From Microbacterium invictum (GTDB lineage: Bacteria > Actinomycetota > Actinomycetes > Actinomycetales > Microbacteriaceae), in assembly GCF_014197265.1 (NCBI RefSeq), contig NZ_JACIFH010000001.1, positions 1,736,001-1,800,000 of the forward strand: a stretch of DNA of 64,000 nucleotides. The letters run 5' to 3'. This document shows, in pieces, positions 24,520-32,870 of the stretch. Position numbers and translations under genes: made by a program. The notes below the pieces were generated by a model. It did no database searches and was not told the origin of the DNA. It saw only the letters and a list, made by a program, of their open reading frames with translations. The stretch's first letter is position 1. Every line of letters starts with the position of its first letter.

Positions 24520-25671
24520 ATGATGCATTCTCGATCGAACATCCGCACCCGGGGCGCGGCGATCCTCGCGGTGGGCGTCCTGCTGCTAACCGCCTGCTCC
24601 AGCAGCGAACCCGAGGAGCCCGACGACACTGCGGCAGACCCGGGCGGCACGTCCGACGCCGTCGCCGCCGCCGAGGCGTTCCTCGGCCCGTGGCTGGGCG
24701 AGGGCGACAAGAACCTGCTCATCGACGAGCCGCTCGACGCGCCCGTCGAGCCGGGCACCCACGTGGTCTACCTCGACGTGGGCACGCCGGTCAGCGCCGT
24801 GATGTGGGGCAACCTGCAGGCGCCGGCCGAGCTGCTGGGCCTGAAGCTCGAGCGGATCGAGGTGGGCCGCGATGCGCAGAGCATCAACTCGGCTATGAAC
24901 ACCGTCGTCGAGCTCGAGCCCGACGGCATCATCAACATCACCCTCGACCCGATCTTCTTCGAGTCGCAGATCGATCAGCTCGAAGAGCTGGGCATTCCGA
25001 TGGCTTCCGGCTCGGTGATGAACACCGTCGAGTTCGGGCTGCCCGAGGCGTTCAACGGTCCCGACTGGATGATCGCGAACGGCGAGGCGCTCGGCGCAGC
25101 GGCGATCCAGCGTTCCGGCGGCGCCGAGGAGATCGTGTTCTACAACGTCCCGGAGTTCCCGTTCTCGTCGTATGAGCTCGAGGGCGTCGAGTCCAAGATC
25201 GGCGACCTGTGTCCCGACTGCACACTGCGGGTCGTGGACATTCCGATCGCCGAGCTCGGCTCGACTGCGTCGGACCGCGTCGTCAGCGACCTGCAGGCCA
25301 ATCCCCAGACCGAGTACTTCATCGCGGCCGTCGACGAGGTGCAGATCGGCTTGCCGCCCAAGCTCGACCTGGCCGGCATCGAGGTTCCGGGCATCGGCAT
25401 GTGGACCGCCCCGCCGAACTACGAGCAGATCGGCGCCGGCGACCAAGACGCGACCCTCTCGGTCGACCTCGCCCTCATGATGTGGACCGTGCTCGACCAG
25501 CTCCTGCGAGAGATGGGCGACCAGGACTACGAGTGGCCCGATGTGGCCACCCGCGCCTCGACGCTGACCCGCATCACCGAACAGGCCAACGTGCCCGAAG
25601 ACCCGGTGGTCGGCTACATCGCGATCCCCGACTACCAGGACCGCTTCGCCGCCAACTGGCTCGTCGAGTGA
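24520..25671 (+). CDS. Sugar-type ABC transporter substrate-binding lipoprotein
   Basis: A 383-residue periplasmic-binding-protein-1 (ribose/xylose-type) lipoprotein. The signal ends in the lipobox LTAC (Cys about 27) followed by an acidic linker. The body shows the family's repeating alpha/beta pattern (HVVYLDVGTPVSAVMWGNLQAPAELLG; QSINSAMNTVVELEPDGIINI; PIFFESQIDQLEELGIPMA). GAAGGAAGGAAG precedes the ATG. ATPase and permease follow after a strong hairpin. The ligand is unknown; the neighbouring aldehyde dehydrogenase argues for something other than a common pentose. Confidence 0.9.
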   Translation: MMHSRSNIRTRGAAILAVGVLLLTACSSSEPEEPDDTAADPGGTSDAVAAAEAFLGPWLGEGDKNLLIDEPLDAPVEPGTHVVYLDVGTPVSAVMWGNLQAPAELLGLKLERIEVGRDAQSINSAMNTVVELEPDGIINITLDPIFFESQIDQLEELGIPMASGSVMNTVEFGLPEAFNGPDWMIANGEALGAAAIQRSGGAEEIVFYNVPEFPFSSYELEGVESKIGDLCPDCTLRVVDIPIAELGSTASDRVVSDLQANPQTEYFIAAVDEVQIGLPPKLDLAGIEVPGIGMWTAPPNYEQIGAGDQDATLSVDLALMMWTVLDQLLREMGDQDYEWPDVATRASTLTRITEQANVPEDPVVGYIAIPDYQDRFAANWLVE

Positions 25672-25676
25672 TCGAT

Positions 25677-25724
25677 GGATGCCGGGGAGGCGCCGTGCCC
25701 GATCGCTGCGCCTCCCCGGCATCC
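25677..25724 (+). terminator. Intercistronic hairpin after the binding-protein gene
   Basis: GGATGCCGGGGAGGCGC at 25677-25693 pairs perfectly with 25708-25724 (17 bp, 14-nt loop). It starts 5 bp after the binding-protein stop and ends 29 bp before the ATPase start. It is expected to halt part of the transcription or protect upstream mRNA, giving more binding protein than transporter. Confidence 0.8.
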
Positions 25725-25753
25725 GCCCCCCTCAACCACACCGAGAGGAACCC

Positions 25754-27229
25754 GTGGACACTCCCCTGCTGCGCATCACGGACCTGGTGAAGGCGTTCCC
25801 CGGGCTGACCGCGCTCGACCGCGTCAACCTCGACGTGCACGCCGGGGAGATCGTCTCGGTCGTCGGGCACAACGGGTCGGGCAAGTCGACGCTTGTGAAG
25901 ATCCTCGCGGGCGTCTACACGTCCGACGGCGGGTCGGTCGATCTCGCCCGCGGCACCGGGGTGCACTTCATCCATCAGGACCTCGCGCTGATCGACGAGC
26001 TGACCGCCGCCGAGAACCTCACCCTCATGCAGGGCGACGGGGCTGCCGCTCTGCGGCCGTACCGCGGCCGCGCCAAGAGCGCCCACGCCCGCAAGTCGAT
26101 CTCACGCTTCGGGCCGCCGTTCGACGTCGACGTGCCGATCCGCCGGCTGACCCCGGCGCAGCGTGCGGTCGTCGCCATCAGCCGGGCGCTCGAGGGCTGG
26201 GAGCATTCGGCGAACGTGCTGGTGCTCGACGAGCCGACCGAGTCACTGCACCGCAGCGAGGTCGAGGTGCTGTTCGAGGCCGTGCGGCGCCTGGCCGCGG
26301 GCGGCACCGGCATCATCTTCGTCTCGCACCGGCTCGACGAGGTGCTGAGCCTGTCGGACCGCATCGTCGTGCTGCGCGACGGCCGCAAGGTGGCCGACGA
26401 CCCCGTCGCAGACGTCGACGAGTCGCGGCTGATCACGCTCATCACCGGCAGCGAAGCCCTGGCGGCACGCACCCGGCGCGGCGCCGATCACGCGGCATCC
26501 GCCACCCCCGTCGTCCGCATCCGCGGGCTGCGCGGCGGCAGTGTCGAGCACCTCGACCTCGACCTGCATCCCGGTGAGATCGTCGGCATCGCCGGTGTCC
26601 TCGGCTCGGGCCGCGAAGCGGTGCCCTCGCTGCTGTACGGCGCGAGCGCCGGCACCGCCGACGAGTTCACCGTCTCGGGCGAACCCTACGAGTCGCGATC
26701 ACCCGCCCGCAGCCTGGCGCGCGGCCTCGCCTTCGTCCCCGGCGACCGCGGTCGGGTCGGCATCGTCCGCGAGATGACCGCGCGCGAGAACCTCACCCTG
26801 CCGCAGCTGAAGACCCTGCGCGGACCGGCCGGGTCGCTCTCGACGCGCCGCGAGCGAACCGAGAGCGCGCAGCTGCTGGCCGAGTACGACGTGCGCCCCC
26901 CGCGCACCGAACAGCGGATCGCCCTGTTCAGCGGCGGCAACCAGCAGAAGATCGTCATGGCCCGCGCCCTCCGCGACAAGCCGGTCGTGCTGCTGCTCGA
27001 CGAACCCACCCAGGGCGTCGACATCGGCGCGAAGGCCACCCTGTACGCCGCGATCGAGCAGGGCGCCGCAGCCGGCGCCGCCGTGGTGGTCAGCTCGTCC
27101 GATGCCAAAGAGCTGCTCACCGTCTGCGACCGCGTCGTCGTGATGCGCGAAGGCCGCGTCGCGGCCGTGCTGAGCGGCGCCGACCTGACCGAGCATCGCC
27201 TCGTCGCCGAAGGCTACGGCCTGCCATGA
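25754..27229 (+). CDS. Sugar ABC transporter ATP-binding protein (RbsA-type, two NBDs)
   Basis: A 491-residue double ATPase. The first domain has Walker A GHNGSGKSTLVKIL, a degenerate signature (LTPAQRAVVAISRAL) and Walker B VLVLDEPTES with SHRLDEV. The second has the degenerate P-loop GVLGSGREAVPSLL typical of RbsA second halves, then ALFSGGNQQKIVMARAL and VVLLLDEPTQGVDIG. The GTG start at 25754 follows GAGAGGAA. It works with the permease at 27264 and the binding protein at 24520. Confidence 0.93.
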   Translation: MDTPLLRITDLVKAFPGLTALDRVNLDVHAGEIVSVVGHNGSGKSTLVKILAGVYTSDGGSVDLARGTGVHFIHQDLALIDELTAAENLTLMQGDGAAALRPYRGRAKSAHARKSISRFGPPFDVDVPIRRLTPAQRAVVAISRALEGWEHSANVLVLDEPTESLHRSEVEVLFEAVRRLAAGGTGIIFVSHRLDEVLSLSDRIVVLRDGRKVADDPVADVDESRLITLITGSEALAARTRRGADHAASATPVVRIRGLRGGSVEHLDLDLHPGEIVGIAGVLGSGREAVPSLLYGASAGTADEFTVSGEPYESRSPARSLARGLAFVPGDRGRVGIVREMTARENLTLPQLKTLRGPAGSLSTRRERTESAQLLAEYDVRPPRTEQRIALFSGGNQQKIVMARALRDKPVVLLLDEPTQGVDIGAKATLYAAIEQGAAAGAAVVVSSSDAKELLTVCDRVVVMREGRVAAVLSGADLTEHRLVAEGYGLP

Positions 27230-27263
27230 CCCCGTCCGTCCCCTCCCACCCGAGGAGCACCCC

Positions 27264-28313
27264 GTGAGCACTACGCGAGCCGACATCCTGCGCGCCCTGT
27301 CGTTCCGCAACATCAGCGCGATCTACATCTTCATCGTGCTGTTCGCCGTCTTCTCGATCTGGATTCCCGACAAGTTCCTGCAGGTCGGCGTCTGGCGGTC
27401 GCTGCTGGATGCCGAGGCACTCACCGGCATCGCCGCGATCGCCGCGCTCATCCCCCTGATCGCCGGATCGCTGAACCTCGCGATCGGCGCGCAGGTCGGC
27501 TTCAGCGCGATCCTGTCGGCGTGGATGCTCGGCAAGGCCGGCCTGCCGATCGCGCTGCAGTTCCCCGCGGTCCTGCTCGCCGGCGCGCTGATCGGCCTCG
27601 TGACCGCGCTGGTCATCACCCGGCTGAAGGTCGAGCCGATCATCGCGACGCTCGGCATGAGCTCGATCCTGCTGGCGGGCATGGCCTGGGTGTCGGGCAG
27701 TCAGCAGATCCTGGGCCTGGACCCCGCCTACCGCCAGATCGCGTCGGCCCAGTTCCTCGGCATCACCGTGCCCGTGTGGACCCTGCTGGCCGTCGCCCTG
27801 GTCACCTGGTACGTCCTCGAGCGCACGGCGGTGGGCCGCCGCACCTACGCGGCCGGCTTCAACCCCGAGTCGGCGCGCCTGGCGGGCATCGACGTCGAGC
27901 GGCTGCAGATCGGCACGCTCGTGGCCGGCGGCGCGCTCGCGGCCCTCGCGGGCGCACTGCTGACCAGCCGGCTCAACGCCGGCGACCCGACAGTCGGCCC
28001 CAGCTTCCTGCTGCCGGCGCTGACGGCCGTGTTCCTCGGGTCGACGCAGTTCAAGGGCGGCCGGTTCAACGTGCTCGGCACGATCGTGGCGATGTACGTG
28101 CTCGCGGTCGGCATCAAAGGCCTGCAGCTGGCGGGCTCCCCCCGCTGGGTCAACGACCTGTTCTACGGGCTCTCACTGCTGCTGGCCGTCGCCCTCTCGC
28201 AGTGGGAGAAGACCTCGCGCCGCGGGGCCGCCATCGACCGGGCGATCCGCGGCAGCCGTGCGCGCCGTGCCGCCGGCGACAACACGAACACGAACGTCAC
28301 CGTGTCGTCCTGA
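27264..28313 (+). CDS. Sugar ABC transporter permease (RbsC-type)
   Basis: A 349-residue membrane protein of the BPD_transp_2 family with about 9-10 hydrophobic segments. Family marks include IPLIAGSLNLAIGAQVGFSAILSAWML, LIGLVTALVITRLKVEPIIATLGM and the C-terminal GTIVAMYVLAVGIKGLQLAG. The ATG at 27264 has GAGGAG upstream. It is the last gene of the aldehyde-dehydrogenase/ABC operon. A hydrophilic basic tail follows the last membrane segment. Confidence 0.92.
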   Translation: MSTTRADILRALSFRNISAIYIFIVLFAVFSIWIPDKFLQVGVWRSLLDAEALTGIAAIAALIPLIAGSLNLAIGAQVGFSAILSAWMLGKAGLPIALQFPAVLLAGALIGLVTALVITRLKVEPIIATLGMSSILLAGMAWVSGSQQILGLDPAYRQIASAQFLGITVPVWTLLAVALVTWYVLERTAVGRRTYAAGFNPESARLAGIDVERLQIGTLVAGGALAALAGALLTSRLNAGDPTVGPSFLLPALTAVFLGSTQFKGGRFNVLGTIVAMYVLAVGIKGLQLAGSPRWVNDLFYGLSLLLAVALSQWEKTSRRGAAIDRAIRGSRARRAAGDNTNTNVTVSS

Positions 28314-28329
28314 GGGGTGGATGCCGGGG

Positions 28330-29025
28330 CTACGCGGCCGTGTCACCGGTCCCGGCCGTGGGCTCCGGCGCGGACGGGTAGACCTGCACGGCGCCGGCCG
28401 GGCGCGGTGTCAGGCCGAGGACGATCGCGAGGATCCCGAGCAGCACCGGCACCAGGACGGTGAGCATCGACTGCAGCTGGAAGAACACGAGCACCGGCTC
28501 CGGCCCCATCGATGCGACGGCGACGCCGACCACCTGCACGAGTGCGTACGATCCGGCGATGACCGCGAGTGCCCACGCCGGCGCCCAGCGCCACCGCCCG
28601 GGCACGACTCCCGCCCGGCCGATCGCCATGACCGACGTAAGCGCCGCGCCGAGCCACAGCACCGCGGCGACGGTCGCCCAGATGCCGTACGCCTCGAGGT
28701 CGGCGGCGGTCTGGCCCGAAGGGAGGAAGAGCGTCACGACCCCGTTGAGGAACGGCCACCCGGCCAAGGCGAACAGGGCGATCATGCCGGGCGTCCGCCG
28801 CGCGACCACCGATCCGCGACCGTGGAGTCCCAGCGCGAACACCACCAGTGCCGCCGCCAACAGCGCGACCCCCAGCCAGTAGCCGACCTGTCGCGACCCG
28901 GCGATGGCATCCATCCCCGTCATCATGACCAGCTGCAGCAGGGCGCTCGCGATCAGCAGTCCACCGCCCCATACCCACGCGGTCACGGGTCCGTCCGGCA
29001 GGGTGGGCGAAGCGGCATCCCTCAT
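28330..29025 (-). CDS. Integral membrane protein of unknown function
   Basis: A 231-residue protein that I do not recognise. Six hydrophobic segments can be traced (about 17-40, 46-65, 76-95, 108-130, 145-165, 176-200), ending in a Pro/Ala/Thr-rich tail. The start ATG at 29025 is chosen because the frame upstream lacks coding character; the ribosome-binding site is weak. It is convergent with the sugar permease and separated from it by 16 bp. Confidence 0.7.
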   Translation of the reverse strand: MRDAASPTLPDGPVTAWVWGGGLLIASALLQLVMMTGMDAIAGSRQVGYWLGVALLAAALVVFALGLHGRGSVVARRTPGMIALFALAGWPFLNGVVTLFLPSGQTAADLEAYGIWATVAAVLWLGAALTSVMAIGRAGVVPGRWRWAPAWALAVIAGSYALVQVVGVAVASMGPEPVLVFFQLQSMLTVLVPVLLGILAIVLGLTPRPAGAVQVYPSAPEPTAGTGDTAA

Positions 29026-29160
29026 GCCGGTCAGCCTATCGACGCGCTCGGCCTTCGTACCCACCCGGTGATGGATGCCGGCGCTTTCGGCAGTCGCCTG
29101 CGCACAGTCCGAGCCCCGCACACCCGCACGAAGCGACTGCTGAAGCCGGCTATGGTGGAC

Positions 29161-29940
29161 CTAAAGGCCCTGCCAGTCGGGCTTGTTCGCGAAGGCGTAG
29201 CGGTAGTAGTCGGCGTCCTGCAGCTGCGATGCCGCCGCTTCGTCCACGACCACGGTCACGTGCGGGTGCAGCTGGATCGCCGAACCGGGCAATGATGCCG
29301 TGACCGGACCCTCGACGGCACCGGCGACGGCGGCGGCCTTGTTCTCGCCGAACGCGAGCAGGAACAGGTGTCGCGCTTCGAGGATGGTGCCCAGGCCCTG
29401 CGTGATGCAGTGCATGGGGACGTCGTCGATCGAGTCGAAGAAACGCGCGTTGTCTTCACGCGTCTGCTCGATGAGCGTCTTCACGCGGGTGCGCGAGGCG
29501 AACGACGAGCCGGGCTCGTTGAAGCCGATGTGGCCCGAGGTGCCGATGCCGAGGATCTGCAGATCGATGCCGCCGGCATCCGCGATCGCACGGTCATAGT
29601 CATCGCCGGCATGCTCGATCGTCTCCAGCGAACCGTTGGGCGTGTGGATGAGGTCGGGGTTCAGTCCGAGCGGCTCGACGACCTCACGGGTGATGACGCT
29701 GCGATAGCTCTCGGGGTGGTGCGGATCGATGCCGACGTACTCGTCGAGCGCGAACCCGCGCACCCGCGACACGTCGATCCCGGTCAGGCGCGGTCGCAGC
29801 GCCTCGTACACCGGCAGCGGGGTCGATCCGGTCGCCAGGCCCAGCACGGCGTCGGGCTGACGACGGATGAGCGCGGCGATCTCGTCCGCGACCAGCACAC
29901 CGGCGGCCGCGGCCGACGGGACGATGACGACTTCAGCCAT
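29161..29940 (-). CDS. nagB: Glucosamine-6-phosphate deaminase
   Basis: A 259-residue enzyme converting glucosamine-6-P to fructose-6-P and ammonia, feeding glycolysis. Family motifs are GLATGSTPLPVYEAL, FALDEYVG (Asp66, the enolisation base), GHIGFNEPGSSFASRT (His137, Glu142) and HCITQGLGTILEA. The residue aligned with E. coli Asp141, one of the ring-opening dyad, is Ser135 (GIGTSGHIG), an unusual change. The gene overlaps the ROK kinase by 8 bp and is last in the leftward GlcNAc operon. Confidence 0.95.
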   Translation of the reverse strand: MAEVVIVPSAAAAGVLVADEIAALIRRQPDAVLGLATGSTPLPVYEALRPRLTGIDVSRVRGFALDEYVGIDPHHPESYRSVITREVVEPLGLNPDLIHTPNGSLETIEHAGDDYDRAIADAGGIDLQILGIGTSGHIGFNEPGSSFASRTRVKTLIEQTREDNARFFDSIDDVPMHCITQGLGTILEARHLFLLAFGENKAAAVAGAVEGPVTASLPGSAIQLHPHVTVVVDEAAASQLQDADYYRYAFANKPDWQGL

Positions 29941-30865
29941 GAGCGAGAGGCTCCCTTTCCTCGACGGGGTCGGCGTCGCCGATCAGAGCGGCGCCGAGCG
30001 CCGCCGCGGGCGAACCGGGCGGCAATAGCTGCACCCTATCGCCCAGGCGCAGCGAACGCATGAACGCGGATGCCGCGGCGCTGCGCTCCAGCTCGGTGAC
30101 CACCGGGGTGAGCACGCGGTCGGCCAGCGCGGTGATGCCGCCGCCGAGGACCACGGCATCCACATCCACCGTCAGCACCAGCACCCGGATGGCCGAGGCG
30201 ACGCCGTACGCGAAGCCGGCGCGCAGCGCGATCGCCTCGGCGTCGCCGGCGTCGGCGGCGTCGAACACATCGCGGACGGGCAGCGCGGTGCTGCGACCCC
30301 AGCGTCGGGCGAGCGATCCGCCGCCGCTGAACGCCTCGATGCAGCCGTGCTGGCCACACGGGCACAGCGGCCCATGGGGGTCGACCGAGATGTGCCCGAC
30401 CTCGCCGGCTGTGCCGTGCACGCCCCGCCAGATGCGGCCGTCGCGCACGAGCCCGGCGGCGATGCCCGTGCCGAGGTTGAGGTAGGCGACCGTGCCGGTG
30501 CCGCCGTGCATCGCATACCCGCCGACGGCCGCCGCCTTGACGTCGTTCTCCGCGCGCACCGGCACGCCGAAGACCGGCCCGAGCGCGGCGCTCAGATCGA
30601 GACGCTCCACTCCGAGATTCACCGCGTGGTGCACCGTCGCGGTGCCCTCGGCCACCTGCCCCGGAATGCCGATGCCGATCGACGTGACGTCGTCGGGACG
30701 GACGCCGGTGACCTCGGCCAGCTCGCGCACGGAATCGGCGATCGTGGCGACCACGGCATCCGGTCCCCATCCCGTGGTCCGGCGCACGCGTCCGACGATC
30801 ATGCCATCGGGCGCGACGGCCACTGCGTCGGTCTTGGTGCCACCGACGTCCAATCCGAACCGCAT
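29933..30865 (-). CDS. ROK-family sugar kinase (probable N-acetylglucosamine kinase)
   Basis: A 310-residue kinase that by context should phosphorylate imported GlcNAc. The ATP phosphate loop is FGLDVGGTKTDAVAV at the N-terminus. GIGIPGQV and ENDVKAAAVGGY carry the catalytic Asp region. The ROK zinc motif is GEVGHISV followed by CPCGQHGCIEAFSGGG. There is no N-terminal helix-turn-helix, unlike the ROK repressor at 34205. The ATG at 30865 overlaps the stop of the upstream permease by one base, and the 3' end overlaps nagB. Confidence 0.9.
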   Translation of the reverse strand: MRFGLDVGGTKTDAVAVAPDGMIVGRVRRTTGWGPDAVVATIADSVRELAEVTGVRPDDVTSIGIGIPGQVAEGTATVHHAVNLGVERLDLSAALGPVFGVPVRAENDVKAAAVGGYAMHGGTGTVAYLNLGTGIAAGLVRDGRIWRGVHGTAGEVGHISVDPHGPLCPCGQHGCIEAFSGGGSLARRWGRSTALPVRDVFDAADAGDAEAIALRAGFAYGVASAIRVLVLTVDVDAVVLGGGITALADRVLTPVVTELERSAAASAFMRSLRLGDRVQLLPPGSPAAALGAALIGDADPVEEREPLAHG

Positions 30866-31827
30866 CAGCCCTTCACCGCTCCCGATACCAGTCCCCCGGT
30901 CATCCGGCCCTGGACGAAGAGGAAGAAGATGACCACGGGGATCGCGATCAGCGTCGACCCCGCCATGACCGCACCCCAGTTCGTCGCCTCGGTGGCCGAC
31001 TGGAAGGAGTTGAGCCACGGCATGAGGGTCAGGTTGTAGCCCTTCATGAGCAGCAGCGCCATCGTGAATTCGTTCCACGCCTGGATGAACGCGAAGATGC
31101 CGGTGGACACCAGACCCGGCGCCAGCAGCGGGAACGTCACCCGCCAGAACGCCTGCGTCTTGGTGCAGCCGTCGATCATGGCTGCCTCTTCGAGATCGGC
31201 GGGCACGCCGGCGACGAACCCCCGCAGGGTCCAGATGGTGAACGGGATCACCGTCGCCGTGTAGACGATGCCGAGCCCCAGCAGCGTGTTCATCAGGCGC
31301 CAGTCATCGATCATGCCGTAGATCGTGAACATCATCGCCTCGCCCGGGATCATCTGCACGATGAGCACCGAGACGATGAATCCGCGTCGCCCGCCGAAGT
31401 GGAACCGAGCCACGGCGACGGATGCCAGGAACGCGAACAGCAGGGTCACGACGAGCACGCCGCCGGTCACCGTCATCGTGCTGATCAGCGCGTGCGGGAA
31501 GTCGGTCTGACCCGGCGCCGCTTCGCGGGACCACGCGGTGACGAAGTTCCGGAACGTGGCCTCGAACGGGAAGAAGCTCGGCGTACGGCTGATGATCTGG
31601 TTGCTCGGGGTGAGCGCCATGTTCACCATCCAGTACACCGGGAACACCGAGCACAGGAAGACGATGAGGGCAGCGATGTTCAGCAGCGTGCGGACGGCGA
31701 CCCGGCGCGGGGACGGGCGTCGCGACTGTGCGGAGCGGCGCCTCGGCCGGGCAGGGGTGCCGCCGTCGAGCACCTCTTCGACACCGGCGGTGCCCAGCTG
31801 CATTCCGGAGCTGACCTGGGTGCTCAC
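30865..31827 (-). CDS. Carbohydrate ABC transporter permease (MalG-type)
   Basis: A 320-residue inner-membrane permease with six hydrophobic segments after a 55-residue basic N-terminus. The EAA loop reads EEAAMIDGCTKTQAFWRVTFPLLAPGL (near residues 215-240). The GTG start at 31827 overlaps the stop of the first permease (GTGA) and has GAGGAAG upstream. No ATPase gene is in this operon, so a shared MsiK-like ATPase encoded elsewhere is likely, as in many actinobacterial sugar importers. Confidence 0.92.
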   Translation of the reverse strand: MSTQVSSGMQLGTAGVEEVLDGGTPARPRRRSAQSRRPSPRRVAVRTLLNIAALIVFLCSVFPVYWMVNMALTPSNQIISRTPSFFPFEATFRNFVTAWSREAAPGQTDFPHALISTMTVTGGVLVVTLLFAFLASVAVARFHFGGRRGFIVSVLIVQMIPGEAMMFTIYGMIDDWRLMNTLLGLGIVYTATVIPFTIWTLRGFVAGVPADLEEAAMIDGCTKTQAFWRVTFPLLAPGLVSTGIFAFIQAWNEFTMALLLMKGYNLTLMPWLNSFQSATEATNWGAVMAGSTLIAIPVVIFFLFVQGRMTGGLVSGAVKG

Positions 31828-32792
31828 AGTTCTTCCTCTTTCAGGGTGGTGCGCACGTAGCCCCACGACAGGACGAGCAACAGGACGACCATCACGACGC
31901 CGATGGCGCTGGTGATGCCGAACTCGCCGACGCCCTGACGGAACAGGTACGTGCCGAGCACGTTGGTCTCACTCGCGATGCCGCCGCGCGACTGCAGCGC
32001 ATACACCTGCGTGAAGATGCGCAGGTTCCAGATGATCTGGAGGACCAGCACGACGGTGAGGACGCTGCGCAGATAGGGGAACACCACCAGGCGGAACCGC
32101 TTGAGCCCGGTGGCACCGTCCAGCGATGAGGCTTCGAGTACTTCGCCGGGTACCTGGCCGAGGGCGGCATAGGTGGTGAAGGCGACGAACGGGATGCCCT
32201 GCCACACCACGATGATGGTGAGCACGACGAAGAACGTCCACGGGTTCTCGAGCCAGGAGTGGTTGGTGAAGTCGCTCGTGCCGGTGATCGTGTTGAGCAG
32301 GTAGTTGACCACACCGTACTTCGTGTCGAAGATCCATCCCCATACGACGGTCGCCGCCAGCGGGGGCATCGCCCAGGCGAGCAGCAGACCCACCGAGACG
32401 GTGATGCGCCAGGTGCGCGACAGACGGGTCATCAGCACGGCGATGAGGACGCCGAAGAAGACGATGAAGGCGGTCATGGCGACCATCAGCCCGAGGCTGC
32501 GGACCAGGACATCGGGGAACTGGGAGGCGGTGAACACCTCGATGTAATTGTCGAACCCGACGAAGTTCGGCCAGGTGCCCTGCACCTTGTTCTTGACGGA
32601 GTAGTCGGTGAACGATTGGTAGATCATGACGCCGGCCGGGTAGCCGACCATGACGGCGAGGATGATCACCGAGGGCGACAGCAGCGCCCAGCCGTTGCGG
32701 GCTTCGCGGCGCTGCGTGCGGCTGCGAGCCGGCGCGCTGCGGCGTGACGGGCGCGTGGGCGCGGCGTCGGGTGGTGCGATGGTGGCGGTCAT
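31824..32792 (-). CDS. Carbohydrate ABC transporter permease (MalF-type)
   Basis: A 322-residue permease pairing with the one encoded next. It has an Arg/Ala-rich N-terminus, then GWALLSPSVIILAVMVGYPAG as first membrane span and five more. The EAA-type loop is EASSLDGATGLKRFRLVVFPYL (near residues 220-240). The ATG at 32792 has AAGGAGG upstream. The 78-bp gap before it holds the 32817-32855 hairpin. Confidence 0.92.
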   Translation of the reverse strand: MTATIAPPDAAPTRPSRRSAPARSRTQRREARNGWALLSPSVIILAVMVGYPAGVMIYQSFTDYSVKNKVQGTWPNFVGFDNYIEVFTASQFPDVLVRSLGLMVAMTAFIVFFGVLIAVLMTRLSRTWRITVSVGLLLAWAMPPLAATVVWGWIFDTKYGVVNYLLNTITGTSDFTNHSWLENPWTFFVVLTIIVVWQGIPFVAFTTYAALGQVPGEVLEASSLDGATGLKRFRLVVFPYLRSVLTVVLVLQIIWNLRIFTQVYALQSRGGIASETNVLGTYLFRQGVGEFGITSAIGVVMVVLLLVLSWGYVRTTLKEEEL

Positions 32793-32816
32793 CTCGCCTC
32801 CTTCCAAGAGTGTGAC

Positions 32817-32855
32817 ATGGCGAGGGGCCCCGGGGCTGCCGGGACCCCTCGCCAT
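32817..32855 (-). terminator. Intercistronic hairpin after the GlcNAc-type binding-protein gene
   Basis: ATGGCGAGGGGCCCCGG at 32817-32833 pairs with 32839-32855 (17 bp, one mismatch, 5-nt loop). It lies between the binding-protein stop (32871) and the first permease start (32792). It should favour binding-protein mRNA over the distal genes, as in the other sugar operon at 25677. Confidence 0.8.
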
Positions 32856-32870
32856 AGGCAGCTGAACGGG

